DNA of 64,000 bases from Valencia hispanica (GCA_963556495.2 OY747721.1:15091649-15155648); one strand, 5' to 3'; positions 12,101 through 56,324 are shown, counted from the stretch's first letter. Notes: generated from the sequence alone by a model not told the origin. Made by a program: numbers and translations.

Positions 12101-15100
12101 TTGACTGCTGTCCACCAACAATGAGCTTGTGGCCACTTTAACTGGACCACCAAGCAAGAGAAGAAGGAGGTCTGATCTGGTGAAACATATTTTCTTTTAC
12201 ATCCGTGGATAACCAGCTGCATGCGTCTCCCACCTGGGGAATGTGTGCCACCAAGATGCTTTTTTGGAAGAATGCAAGCTAGTGGAGGAAGTGGGAGGCT
12301 TTGGAAAATGTTCTGCTGGGAAATCTTGGGTCCTGACATCTGAATGCTACCTGTCATTTGAATGCTACTTTGTCACTTACAAGTTACCTAAGAAAACAAG
12401 TTTGAGATGTTGGTTTGACTTCCAAATTACCCAGATCGCAGTCTAAATCAGCATCTTGGGGATAAGCCAGGCAAACAGCGTAACTGATCTTGAATAAGTT
12501 AGTCAGAGGGTGGAAGGGGTAATTTGAAGATCACCTCATCCTGACTGACATCTGATTTAATTGTGAATGGTTCTCTGGGTGCCAAGGCAGTTTAGCAACT
12601 CCACAGGAGCAGAGTTGTGGGGGTGGATTATATCCTTTTTAAGTTCCTCAGGGCTCTGGATGCCCTCCAGATGTCTTCGATAGTAAAGCTGTTCAACATC
12701 ATCTGAAGCCGCACGAGGACATCAGTCTAAAGAAGAAAGTTCCATCACTTTATATTGCGTTAAAAAGTCCACACTTTCCACATTTGATGTGCACGTGTTG
12801 GGGAGGTCTTTGCTTGGTCAATTGATAATTAGAAAGGAATGTCATATTATTGGTTTGCTGTCCTGAGAAGTCTTTGAAATGTAAGAGGTAGGTAGTAACC
12901 AGAAGGACTGGACGAACCTTTTGTTGCAGATTAAAGATGCCTCTTTTGTATTTGTTTTGTTTAGTTCTTCAGAAAAGCAAATTGGATTTGCTCTCATTTG
13001 CATTTGAATGTAATAGACCTCTTAATTGCATCACTCTGCTTTTGTGTGATGCTACATGTAAATTGTTTAACTGACACTATTTAACAGAGATTGTTTAACT
13101 TGGTTTTATCAATTTTAGAATACATTGTTTGGATCTTTGAGCATCTAAAGTTGTTCCGACATTTTTACTAGGCAAAGATCCAGACTTACTTGCAAAAACA
13201 CCTTTATGTTCATTCCCTTTCTTAACTCAGTTGTTTTTGCAGGTGTTGAGTGTGTGTTACGTACAGTGTATACGAGCCGGTCCCAACTTTTGTTGTCGAA
13301 GACAAGGGTGGAGTTGTTGACAGACAGATGAAGAAACTTCCACTCTCCCTGGGTCTTCATGACCTGCTGGGAAAACTGAGTGACCCGAGAAGAGTTTGAA
13401 GAAGGACGAATTTGCATTTCTTTTTCTGCAGGCAGAAAAAAAAACAAGAAAATAATTGGAAGGCAGTTCATAAAAGCCATATGGCTGTCACAACATTAAT
13501 GGAAACGCACCACAGTGTATTGCAGAACCAATGGATATGCTGCATTCCTGAGTGTCAAAAGGAAACTTGTGGACGTCCATCTTACAGGTGCTAACCACCC
13601 GGATATCGTCTCCAGAAATTACTGTTCCATCAAAAGTCACCATTAGGTTTGGATTTTGAGGGGAGTCATCCTTCTCTATCCTGAAACAAAACAAACACAC
13701 GCACGTCTTGCTATCCTTGTGTTGACATTGTATTGACTTCCATTGATTTTACTATGCCTAACCCAGACACTTTCCCTAAACCTAACCATTACCGATACAT
13801 GCCTAACCCTAACCTTAACCTAAACCTAATTCACACCATACCTCTAAACCTAACTAGTAGATTTTAATAGCTTGTTAAACATTGTGTGGACCAGGCAAAA
13901 CGTCCTCACAACTACAGATGTCCACACAATGCTGGTGGCCTGTCAAAGGTTCGTCCACACAAGTATAGCTATACATGTGCACACACACACACATTTCTTT
14001 TTATGGTATCATTTGTGAGTGTTTACATGATTTTCAAACCTGTAATAAACTGAACCAACAGAAGCTTGACTTTCTACTTTTATATTTACAAGATAAATGT
14101 GTTTGCCTGCCATTATTCTGTAAACATCTGTGTGTCCTTTAATAAGAATGAGAACACAGTAAACTCATTGACCTAGTCACCATACAGAGGAGATTAATAA
14201 TGCGCAATAAGGAAAGCACAACTTGTTTCATCTCATGATCGGTCGCATATGTTGACCTTTTTATTGTTTTTGAATGGTTCCTTAGATTATTTCCCTTTTT
14301 GTTATCCACTGATTTTAACTTCCGCTTGTCCACGTAAACTATGCCCTTGCTTGCTAACCTTCATATACTCTAGGCACAAATGATTAGATGTTACTGCTTA
14401 ATAAAGTTTGGGTTAATTTGCCAAATCCTTGAAAATTTCTTAACCATTAAGCCCTCTGTTTCAATCCATGTTCTTGCTCTGTTGATTGTGTGAAATTGTC
14501 ACCCATTCCTTTTTATGTAAAAGCTCAAGCTTGGTCAGATTGGTTGGAAAGCATCTCTGAACATCAATATTCATGTCTTGACACAGATTCCTAGTTGGAT
14601 TTAGGTCTGGACTTTGACTGGACCATTCTAACACGTTGGTTTGCTTTGCTCTCCACCATTCTATTGTACCTCTGGGGGTGTGTCCTGCTGGAAGGTGAAC
14701 CTTCACCCCAGTCTCAGGTCTTTTGCAGCCTGTAACAGATTTTCAGGATTAGCCTGTATTTAGCTCCATTCATATTCTTGTCAACTCTAAACAGCTTAAG
14801 AAAAGCATCCCCATAGCATGAAGTCACCACCACCGATATTGTAATGTCCAAATTATATGCACAGAGCGATGGGCAGTGTTCATCACAGATAGCATTTTGC
14901 CCATAGTTTGATTTTAGTCCAATCTAATCAGAACCACATTTCACATTTTTGCTTTGCACTTCTAACATTACTTATGACAAACTTCATCCATCCATCCATC
15001 CATTTCAATTGGATTTTTTATGGCTTTCTATTAACATTAGCTTTCTTGTTGTAACTCTTCTGCAAAGTCCAGAACTGTCCAGATTCTCCCACCTGTGCTG

Positions 15101-18100
15101 TGGATCTATGTAGGTCCTCCAGAGTCCCCGTAGGTCTCTAGGCTGCTTCTGTGCTAATGCTAAATAGCTCTGTCAGTTTAGTTGAACGAATATGTCTTTG
15201 TAGGTTCCCAGTTGTAACATACTCTTTCCAGGTTTGGATTAAAGATTCAATTGTTCAATGTTTGGGATATTGTTTTATAAGCTAGCTTCACTTTAAGATT
15301 CGCAAATTTCTCTCTGACCTGTCTGCTGTGTTCCTTGGTCTTCATGATGCTGCTTGTTCTCTATTGTTCTCTAAAAACATTAGTTCTGTGAAAACAGTAC
15401 ATCTGCAATTATACTGAGATTAAGGTACACACAGGGGGACACAGTTTATGAATTAGGTGACTTTTGAAAGAGGTTTGTGGCATTGGATTTTATTTAAGAG
15501 TATCAGGGTAAAAAGGGCTAAAATCATGATAACATAACAATATATAACACAGATTTTGCGATTAATAAAAAAAAGTTAACCATGTATAATTTTTCTTCCA
15601 CTTTGCAAATATGCATTACTTTTTGTTGTTCTGTCACATAAAAACCTAACTAAAATGTTGAACTCTCTGGTTGCAGTGTCAATATGTCAGTGGGATAAAT
15701 TTCTATCCTTTTTAGCATTTTTGTGCTTTTTAAACCTTTATCTAAATTAAATAATCTGCTTGTGTTTGTTTTAAACAACTTGTTATAAATGTAGCTTATG
15801 TGTGTGATGCAGGCTTACATCTCATAAATGAAGAGATCTGGTTTCCAGAGCAGGTCTTTAGGAACCGAAATCTGAGTGATTCCACAAAACTGAGCCGGAT
15901 CCCATGAGATGCGCTCATTCTTCCACTGCTGCAGTAATTTAAGCATCAATCAATAAAAATGATTAAAAAACAACAGAATACAATAAGATGAACAGCACAA
16001 GCTATGGACAGAAATCTTTCCATATCTCAGCATTGACTCACCATTGATGCCCAGATGAAAGGAACAAAGGTTTGTGTTTTTTCAACCTATGATAAAGAGA
16101 AAGACATGTGAAACTCTCCTGATCACCCATAGGTATCTGATAAATTACTCATCCTCTAGTCTACGCAACAATGCAGCCTGTACCACCGCCAGGATGGCAA
16201 AGACGATGATGTCCAGCTTCACCACAGTGATGTGTGTGTGGTCCAAAACGGGTCGGGTCAGTTTAAAAATGCTGCTGTCTGCTGTCAGGTTCAGGTAGTC
16301 CAGAACGTCCTGATAACTGCACACTTTACTGGACCCGCCATCTATAGAAGAACAGTTACCCAGCAGGATTTGATTTGGAAATCTTGTACACAAGCAAAAG
16401 CTTTGTCAGAGCTTTAGTGTTTGCTGCAGTCTTAGTGTTTTATACCTTACATGTTACTGTTAAGTAGTGTATAATTATTTCATTAAAGTATTTTTTTATC
16501 TAATAATTAAGTATTTTCTTATGTTAATTATTTAGTAATTATCCAGATATTAGGTAAAATAAGGTTTTGTAAAATGCTAATTCCTAAATGCTAAACTCTT
16601 AACAACAGAAAAAGGCTACATTTGTAAAAAAATACTTGGTTGAAAGAAACATATTCCTAGTCTCTTTTTAGGGACTCTTTGCCTAATTTTGATGCACTTT
16701 TTTAAGAGAAACAATTTTTCATTACAAATTCTAATATGAATTCATAATTTAATGTAATCACCCTCTACACGGAAATTAATTTGAAAAGAAAATGTAATTC
16801 AATGTTGGTAATTTTTTCAAGTGTTACGCTGTTATTGTATCAAACCGCAGTTTAGTTTCGGATTACCTGGTTTTCTGTCTCGTTTTTGCGCAGTTTTCCT
16901 TTTTTTACATACAATTAATTTTAAAAATGGTAACAGGGTTTAGGCCTGCATATACTACTAATATATTTTATGTAGATTCCCCCCAAAAATCAGAAACTTT
17001 ACAAAAACATATAAATTTGTGTTAACATTTTATAGTAAAACATTAACAAAAAGATATTTGGCTAGCATTGTGAAATTAGGTAATTTGAAAAATGTATGTT
17101 TTAGGTAACTTTTTTGAAATAGGTACCTTTTTTAAAATGATAAACAGTATTTGCTATTATAGATGTACCTTTGAAACCGTAAATGTAATGCACCCAACCT
17201 TCTTCTCAGAAATAAAAAAAACAAAACATATGTTTGTTTTAACAACATTTTGCTGTATTTTCTTTACTATTTTGACTTCTCAAGAAATGTGACTTCTTAG
17301 TACTGTATTGTGCTGTATCATATCAGATTAAAAAGAGCTGTTTTTGTTTTTAGGTTTTCTTTTTCATTAAAATGTCATAGCTATATTTGAAATAACACAA
17401 AAGCAAAAGTTACGGTGGTGTGTAGCTATATGTATGTTTGGTTGAAGGAATCTCACTTTTTCTTTTAATTGCATGTTGTTGAGTTTTAATGTTGTGGATG
17501 ATTCATTATTATTTGTTTGTGTTTTTCTGTATTTTCCAAATCACATACTCCAAAGGGAAAGATTTATACAAAAATAAAGAAATATATAGAAATGTTGAAG
17601 TTTTGCTCAAATTTGTTTCAAAAAAGAAACTATGTGGGTTTAAAAATCTTGACTAGAAATCGATGTGTAACATATGCACCTATCCTATCGAAAAAACTAA
17701 ATGTTTACACTTATTAGAAGTTATGCAACACATTTAGGACAACACCTTTTTAACCTCATCCCCTCAGGAAAAAGGTACAGGAGTCAAAAATCAGAACTAA
17801 CAGGTATAAAAACAGCTTATTTCCATGGGCCATAAGAGCTTCAAATACAAACACTTATGCTTGTTGAATGATCATATACTGCTATAGACTGTGTATTTGT
17901 CTTGTGATTTATTTATTCATTTGTTTTTTTTTTAAAGTGTTTTTATCGCAGTAGTCGGAGATCCATTCTCATTTTATTGTAGACGTGTAATGCAATTACA
18001 ATAAAGGCTATTCCTATTCCTTAATGGTAATTGGACCTATTAAAAAAATTTAATTAAAGATTATGGTTAGAAACTAATCTAGATTAAACATTTATTTAAA

Positions 18101-18498
18101 AACTAGTCAAATTTCATCTAAGACTGGTGTTTTTTCTGCATTTGTTTCCTTTTTTGTTTGTTTGCTTGCTTTTGATAAAATCATATCGAGCTTGTTGCTT
18201 TCTGGTTAAATAACTTTATCCATATGTTGAATTAAGTGTTATGGAGAACTAAATATGAATGTTTGGGAATATTCTTGATAGGTTAAGGACATATTTTCTT
18301 AAGGTCAATAGATCCTGAAGAACCTTTCCCAAAATAAATAAAAAAATAACAATCCTCAGACATCTTTAGAGCCAGTTGCAAACAAATTGAAAGGAATATT
18401 ATGTGATTATTTTAGGGAATGTAAGTTTAATAAAACTTACTTGTTAGGATGAGCAGCAGGAGAAAGGCAGCATAGGTCATCTCGGCAGCTTTTTGCAT
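6118..18498 (-). CDS. 5-HT3/ZACN-like Cys-loop ligand-gated ion channel subunit, 10 exons
   Basis: Pentameric ligand-gated channel subunit of the plasma membrane. Exons, 5' to 3': 18441-18498, 16184-16341, 16042-16086, 15819-15928, 13511-13680, 13265-13425, 11506-11716, 11275-11418, 7684-7769, 6118-6336. All junctions are GT-AG with compatible phases; the CDS is 1362 nt, 453 aa, normal for the family. Visible in order: signal peptide (1-20), loop-A WKPD (115-118), the Cys-loop C156-x13-C170 with FPFD (163-166), RRP before TM1 (239-241), TM2 preceded by GEKLGFK with Glu271 at the -1' position (cation-selective type), TM3, a loop of roughly 100 residues with an MA-like helix, and TM4 at the C terminus (REWKS stop). 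The loop-B position where 5-HT3A has Trp183 is Ala177, so serotonin may not be the ligand. ZACN-like is the main alternative name, supported by the rnf157/srsf2 neighbourhood. Exon 4 could begin at 15925 instead. Confidence 0.9.
7800..9200 (-). mobile_element. Unclassified interspersed repeat with GATAA tail and a small broken ORF
   Basis: In minus orientation the element ends with a fish-type 3' tail at about 7800-7850: AATTTCCCC, then GGGATTATTAAAGTA, then a short (TTATC)n run. Such tails are typical of retroposed elements. The body is GC-richer than the flanks. Its 5' limit is unclear, roughly 9200. It lies in the intron between channel exons 8 and 9. It carries the frame described at 8543-8975 and no recognisable reverse transcriptase or transposase. 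Confidence 0.5.
8543..8975 (-). pseudogene. Broken small membrane/coiled-coil protein gene inside the repeat
   Basis: From ATG at 8975 the frame begins MDLVSWSLNAIDQIF, shifts frame near 8935-8920, and then continues through TACPAGTYPSGYTMDSW, a hydrophobic segment (NIIGFMIIGFLLFGLGGFLM), a basic patch (KEKKRSE), an in-frame stop, and a polar helical tail (NEQNRKLDAVVGLV, NNLEKLL) to a stop at 8543-8545. The layout suggests a single-pass membrane protein of about 140 residues with a C-terminal coiled coil. One frameshift and one stop make this copy non-functional. I do not recognise the family. Confidence 0.45.
9326..9732 (-). mobile_element. 3' end of a non-LTR retrotransposon ORF2 (fragment)
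   Basis: Minus-strand frames together contain the reverse-transcriptase C-terminal region seen in many fish LINEs: QLRWFGYLVRM, LPGEVFQAHPTQKR, RPRTRWRDYVSRLAWEHLGV and PPEELAQVAGEREV, ending PPRPNP. The pieces fall in different frames, so the copy is dead. It is truncated at its 5' side. Confidence 0.75.
11850..12800 (+). repeat. Decayed transposable-element sequence
   Basis: The stretch 12040-12440 (for example AACCAGCTGCATGCGTCTCC and GGCTTTGGAAAATG) resembles a dispersed fish repeat. At about 12625-12680 a GTGGATTATATCC...AGGGCTCTGGATG pattern looks like a remnant of LINE reverse transcriptase (VDxIxxxFLxALD). No open frame survives. The class is uncertain. Confidence 0.35.
13735..13995. 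repeat. CTAACC-rich dispersed repeat plus (AC)n
   Basis: Multiple CCTAACC and CCTAAAC units are interspersed with unique bases, and the stretch has ends carrying complementary motifs (TTGTGTTGACATTG near 13717 and ACATTGTGTGGACC near 13883). It ends in a short (AC)n run at 13977-13994. It looks like a dispersed fish repeat, not a telomere array, because the hexamer is imperfect and not in register. Confidence 0.5.
14460..15720 (-). pseudogene. Degenerate Tc1-type transposon
   Basis: The minus strand encodes a Tc1 block (VLEWSSQSPDLNP) at about 14630-14590. Further pieces of the element run to about 15720, including TTCCTTGGTCTTCATGATGC and TATACTGAGATTAA. The same landmarks occur at 33400-33760, so two copies of one family are present. 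Stops and indels abolish the transposase. It lies in the intron between channel exons 4 and 5. Confidence 0.65.
17720..18022 (+). mobile_element. 3' end of a non-LTR retrotransposon
   Basis: Plus-strand translation shows a broken ORF2 C terminus (around HPLRKKVQESKIRTNRYKNS), followed by a 3'UTR ending in AATAAAGGCTATTCC and a short tail. This is the usual fish LINE 3' end. It is heavily 5'-truncated and lies in the intron between channel exons 1 and 2. Confidence 0.6.
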
Positions 18499-19025
18499 GT
18501 CTCTGCTGTTTGAGCTGAGGGTCTTTTATTCTCAGCTGGAGGCTGCTCACAGAAAACGATTCCCCCACTGTCTGAAATGAAGATAACCTCTTGTGTGGAC
18601 ATGTATGGCACATAATTAGCTTACAGAGGGAGGAGGCATACACTATTTGCCATATATCAGGTTTAACTTGGAGCCTTCTGACAGCCAATGATGGGTATGA
18701 TCATTTTGGGTTGAAAGGAACAAAAATCCAAACTCAGTAAAAAGGCAGGTAGGGGGACATTTATGTGCTTAGAGGCAAAGATAATATGATTTCACAGCTT
18801 CTTGTCACTGAGAAGAAGAATATGGCAGATTTGGACTCTGTACACAGAATGTGAGTGCAGCTACGGCACAGATGACCTAAGGTTTGGACAGCAGCCAACA
18901 GTAAAACACAAGGTGAAATTTGATCACAACAGAACTTGATCACCATCATGATAACAAGATTATGAACATTTTCCCCAATTAAACCCACTTATGTTGTTAT
19001 TGTCTCCTGTCAGTCTCTCACCACT
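18499..19025 (-). promoter_or_regulatory. 5' flank of the complete channel gene
   Basis: This is the counterpart of 1999-2430. The two flanks share an ordered series of conserved blocks up to the CCCCAATTAAACCCACTTATG block near 18975. Conservation beyond the coding exon suggests either a recent duplication or retained regulatory sequence. No core promoter motif was recognised with confidence. Confidence 0.45.
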
Positions 19026-19114
19026 AACAACCCAATAAGCATATCTCCCCTAATAATCAGCATCAATTAATACCCTCCCCCAGCATACTACAAAATTACC
19101 TGTAAGAAAAGTAT

Positions 19115-19470
19115 TATATAGGCATCTCAATGAATTCAATAATACAGAATTGTGTCAGTAAATTGAATCAAAAAGTCATATATAGATTTATTACACAGAC
19201 TATTTCAAGCATTCACTTCTGCTGGTGTTAATGGTGACGGCTTGCAGCAGATGAAAAACAAAAGTTTAATCTCACAGAAAAATGTGAATATTATATAAGG
19301 GAAATATAAGCCTACTAATAAGTGTGTACACACCATGCAGTACATGCACTCAGTGCATGGTTGTAGCTGCGTTTGGATAAATTACTGCATTAATGCAACA
19401 TGGCATGGAGGTAATCAGCCTGTGGCTCTACTGAAGCACAGCTTTTGCATATATCTTTAGCATATTCTTA
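19115..19470 (-). repeat. Partial copy of the Tc1-type element also seen at 640-960
   Basis: Shared landmarks with 640-960 include AATGTGAATATT, TATTTCAAGC followed by TTCA, and AATCAGCCTG. Only the terminal part of the element is recognisable. The remaining intergenic sequence to 20.6 kb has no gene that I can support. Confidence 0.55.
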
Positions 19471-20649
19471 TGCTAAAGGATCCCATGCTTTTATCCTCAA
19501 TATGCTTGGAAACAGCAGTCTGTAAACAACCAGCTTGGTTAGCAATGAGCTTTTGTGTCTTACTCCACTTATGCAGGTTGTCATAGGCAGTGTTCCCTCT
19601 GATTTTGTAGACCATGCCATGGCAATAACGCAGAATTGTGGAATTTAACAAGCAAAATAAAATACACCATTAAATGCTGTTCCTGTAGTGTTTTGGCGGC
19701 TGCAGCTCTTGTACCTGTTGTTACCTGATGCTTAAACCACAGGACTTAAATTTGAGAAAATATTTGTAAATAACAGTGAATGTAAATCTATTTAGCTATT
19801 GATATGGTAAATTGTTTCATTCACTGATTTAATAGGGCACAATAGAAGTTTGTGACAGTGAAAAGAAAAATTGTGGTGGTGATGAAGGTAAAGAAATTAT
19901 ATAGTTTTTTGAAAAGGAATAAGCTGATAAACCTGACCAGTAACCACTGCTTACAGTTTAAAACAGTTACTGTTTATTCTAAATATTTACATCCCAGTGA
20001 ATCACAGACTGAGCAGTCTTGATGAAATGATAGACATTGAGTTAATAAACTGAATATTATCATGTTCTCAATAGTATTTCAAATGGGGGGCAGAAAATAA
20101 GATCCACTACCATAACATAACATCCCTTTATCTTTGTTTAGTAACTTATGCCATGTCTGCACCTGGTGTCTGTTTGTCCATGTGTGGGCAGCTGCTGCAA
20201 GGGCTGAGGGAGACCTGTGGGTTTCCAGATAGGCTAAAGTGGAGACAGAGAAATTAAGCTGAACCTTAATGGTTGCTGTCATCTCTAAGTTGTCTCTCTG
20301 TAGAGGAATGTTCTAGCCCCAATGGCAGTACAGAAGATTTTGTCTGCTGACGTGTTTAAAAACAATCAGGATTTTATTAAATCTGAAAACTGCCCTCAAG
20401 AGTTCTTTAAGGGTGGCTGCAAATGAGCAAATTCATCATAATAATATCTCCTTTTTACTCAGGTATAACTAAACATGAAACTATAAATGAATGCACATTT
20501 CTTGAGAGTTTGGACACACTACTATGAAATTTGTCAGAAAAAAAGAAAATTAGAATATTAAACAGATGTAAATAGATTAGAAAAGGGCCAGGCTGAAAAG
20601 AGTAGGAAAGATACATTCAATATACTAGCTGAATCTTGATATTATGGTA

Positions 20650-20835
20650 TATTGAGTAGTTGTCAACCTTGCTTCTAAGACACACTACCCTGATTTCAAT
20701 TAAACTGATGTATTGCTTGATTAACAGGTTTGTGTTGAACTATAATCATCTGAAGCAGGCGTGTTAAAACAGGGAAACATCTAAAACACGCAGGATAGTG
20801 TGCTGTGAGGACCAGGGTTGGGAAGCACTGATCAT
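20650..20835. repeat. Small hAT-type MITE (palindromic)
   Basis: The left end (GTTGTCAACCTTG, ACACACTACCCTGA) pairs imperfectly with the right end (GATAGTGTGCTGTGAGGACC, GGTTGGGAAGCACTG). The centre has the HCTGAAGCAGGCGTGTTAAA-type motif of small fish hAT MITEs. It is diverged, and no target duplication was established. Confidence 0.45.
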
Positions 20836-20839
20836 TAAA

Positions 20840-23100
20840 GGATCTATTTAAAAAAAAGATTGATAGATAGCTGATATTACAATTGTAAATTTAGTTAGTG
20901 AATTATGACCATGAGTTAATCCAGTTTTAACAATGTAAACTGAACTCAGAACTAATTGTTCGGTGAACAACACTGGGAATTATTTTTAGCCCAGATAAGA
21001 AGCTTCTCACTTTGTCTCTGGTTCATAAGCGCTTAACACAAGAAATGCAACAGTTGTAGCTCATGTGCTTAAATGGCCTTTCCATCACAATCCTCTCTCA
21101 AGGCTGTGGCTATCACAGTTGCTTGTGCAGTTTTGCACCAGCTTTTTCTTCCACTCAATTTTCCAATAATATGCTTGTCTATGAACAGCCAGCATTGATC
21201 TTTTGTGGCTTACCCTACTCGTGGAGAGTGTCAGCGGTGGTCGGCTGGACAACAGTTAAGTCACTAGTCAGTATGTGGGCCACAATATAGTATTTCTTGT
21301 AGTTATTGGTGTTAAATGTCTAATATGACAGATCTGAGGTAAAGTTTTTGAGATATATTTGTTTTTTTTGGCAAAACACGCAACATGTGCTGTGACTTCT
21401 AAATTTTCTAAGCCAACCTTTTCTAAGCCAACGTTTAGGTAGACGTTTACCTGCTGTATATCGGTTTATATGAGTTTTGCAAAATAAGATTTAAACTATA
21501 TCGGAAGCACAGATATCGGTAAAAAAGCTGATATCAACAATGACTAAAATTAACTTTTTCAATTTTAACATTTTGACATGCACAAGGAGTATATCACAGA
21601 CAGACATTTCAGAAAAGCCTATAAAAACTAGCACATAAAAAAAGGAAACAGAAAATCACTCTGGTTGTTTAGTTGCAAAATCTTTATTGTCTGTTTAAGT
21701 CTATTTTTCATTTTCACACTACAAAAGTGGGGTTTTGTGAATTTCCTTTGATATCATACTGCAACTGGTGCCAGAAAGCAGCTCTGTCGGCACATTCAGA
21801 CTGATCACATGACTGGTTGCAGCTCGCTTATGGTAGTGCAGAAGTCTTGACCTGAGCAGGCCAATAGAAATAGGGCGCCAACAATCGAAATGTAACACTA
21901 CGGAAAGACATGGTACCGCCTCAGATTTGTGCAGTGGTCCATTATCAAGTCTACAGGAGGGTGCAGGCTGACCTAGACTAACATGCTTACTTCTATCATC
22001 ATCTCATGCACCAGAAAGTGTGTTGTCTAAGTCAGCTAATAGTGCATTAATTGCAGATATTGTTCCTCTTGAGCTATCCATTATGTCCGCACGATTATGT
22101 AAACCTTTTACGAAATCTTCACATATTTTCATCCACATTCTAAGAAACAGCACAGTGTTCTGGAACAAATTAAAACACAAACGTTTTGCATCGACAACTG
22201 GTGAGAGGTTCACAAACGAGAGAAGTGGGCGGATCGGGAAGATCAGAGAGGGGGCAGGGGGATGAGGGTGGAGAAAATCCTTGCTACATCATTTTTAAAT
22301 GCCCTGTAGGAGGTTTTCCTCACCGTTATTCCCTTAATAATGGCAACATCAAAGTATGAGAAGACAATTAAAACATACTGAAAGGTTTGAAGAGTAATAG
22401 GCCAGTGCAAACACAGTTCGGTCTTAGAACTAGTGCAAGAGGTGAAAAGATGGAGGTGCAGAGTTTATTTTTATTGCTTGGTCGTACTTGCTGTTGCACC
22501 GCATTAATACTGACATGCTGGAGCTGCAGAAGAAGAGGATGAAGATGGAAGGTTGTGTGTCAAAGTTTGAGTTTAATTCCAGACTTAAGGTGTTGTGTAT
22601 ATTCCACCATTGTCGACCTACATTCTACCTTATTTGTTTAGTTTTCCAGGTAATTTGGCCACTGTTTCTTGGCTCATCCATTAAATAAGTTTCTCTGCTT
22701 CAAAGTTTACATTCAGGAGTTTCAAAAGTGTGACAGGAATGGAAGGAAAACGTGAAAAGCTGCATGCAAAGTTTGAGAATGAAGCTCCCTGATCCGAAAC
22801 GAGGGGTCAATGTTGTTTTACTTCAGTTAGGTAGTCAGGTGTGAGCTGTTGTTTAGCGTCAAAGTATCCGACCACTCATTTATAACACAGTTTCTGACAC
22901 AGAGGAGGAAGTTAGTAGTAATAAATCAGATTGCCGATCACAGTCGCCCCTGACTGTTTGGCTGGTAGATCAGAAGGAAGGAAGGACAAAGGTGGAGAAG
23001 AGGAGCAGCATGTACTCTTCTAAAGATACTAACACAATACAGAGCTCTCATATAAACCTACAGGTAATAAATAATAAAATAGCAGAAGGGTAATCATTCC
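20840..23100. other. Intergenic and 3'UTR region, no additional gene seen
   Basis: Short frames here lack splice context or recognisable domains. A fragment with TATATCGG-type motifs at about 21430-21540 may be a relic of the TAGGGATGCAC hAT family. The rightmost part is likely the 3'UTR of rnf157, whose stop codon is at 23291; a minus-strand AATAAA pair lies at about 22464-22476. Confidence 0.4.
22464..22476 (-). terminator. rnf157: Candidate rnf157 poly(A) signal
   Basis: The plus-strand sequence TTTATTTTTATTG gives two overlapping AATAAA motifs on the minus strand, about 0.8 kb after the stop codon. This would give a 3'UTR of ordinary length. No downstream element was evaluated. Confidence 0.35.
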
Positions 23101-23290
23101 CAGAAATAGTTACTGACAATAAAACAAGGAAAAATGTGTGTGATAAAAGTGCACCAACAATGTAAAATGTGATTCCGCTTCCTTTCTCTTTCTACTCCGG
23201 CCGGGTTCCAGCGGCAACAGATGGACAGAACCCACAGTCGCAACGCTATGGGCAGAGTGGGGAACAGGTGAGTCAGGGCGGGTTTGACTG

Positions 23291-55454
<32,164 letters not shown>

Positions 55455-55656
55455 TTCCAGTCAAATGAAGACCATACGGCCGAACGGGCATAACACGTCA
55501 GGGTCGCTTTGTGCGCTGCGGCTTTTTATTCGCGATCATTTAATCCACTTCGTGCTGCCCCTGTTCATTTCTGTCGGCTCCGAGCCTCCGTCGTAAATGT
55601 GACCGTCCCGGAGATTAGTATAGTTGTTGTCTGGCTGCTTATCGCCTCCACCCCCC

Positions 55657-55743
<87 letters not shown>

Positions 55744-56040
55744 AGTGGGTTTTTTTTCTCAGACAAAAAAAATTGAGGTATAAATCTCCGATCCTAGATC
55801 CGCTTCTTCACCGGACAGTGTGTGGCGAAGAGACGCTCTTCGACACCTCCGCCTGATCATGTATCCTCCCCCCTTGCCTTCACCCCCTTCTTCCACCGGT
55901 GCTTGGCGTTGCTGGGTCCCGTCAGAGAGCTCTGTGGATCCCCATGACGTCACACAGGCACAAATCCTGACCGTGTTTTTTTTTTTTTTTTTTTTTTGCG
56001 CAGTCCCCCCTTTCTCTCCACCAGCTGCTAGCGGCTAAAA
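55455..56040 (-). promoter_or_regulatory. rnf157: rnf157 promoter/5'UTR region
   Basis: Sequence upstream of exon 1 is GC-richer than the introns, contains CpG-rich parts (55480-55620), CCAGTTCGG-type unique sequence, the CT tract and a T run at 55976-55997. No TATA box was seen. The transcription start is not determined. Confidence 0.45.
55651..55738. repeat. C17 then (CT)n polypyrimidine tract in the rnf157 5' flank
   Basis: A homopolymer of 17 C is followed by about 36 CT units, roughly 200 bp upstream of the rnf157 start codon on the transcribed side. Mirror-symmetric polypurine/polypyrimidine tracts of this kind can form triplex (H-DNA). It falls in the promoter or 5'UTR. Confidence 0.95.
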
Positions 56041-56324
56041 ATGCTGCTGCACTGCAGTAGGTGGCACCGTGCCTAGAACCGGTCAAGAGACATTTAAAGC
56101 TCTCTTAGTTTTAAGCTATCTGATCCTGAAACACGTACAATGAGACATTTTAAAGCGCTTAGTTTTGATTCACCGTGAAATAAGAGACGGTAAAAACATA
56201 TTTAGTTGAGAGAAGGAAAACCTCCCGAGGTGCGGGCGGACGATGGGCTCGGTCTCTTTTACCTAAAAGGAATTGATTTAGCGAAAGGAAGACAGAAATA
56301 GAGCTGGACTATATGCTGGACTCC

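Noticed and set aside
13740..13860. Interstitial telomere array (CCTAACC motifs)
   Set aside because: Units are imperfect, out of register and interspersed with unique bases, and the flanks look like a dispersed fish repeat.
22004..22213. 69-aa minus-strand ORF (MNLSPVVDAKRLCFNLFQNT...)
   Set aside because: No recognisable domain, no splice or promoter context; it may be a repeat relic.
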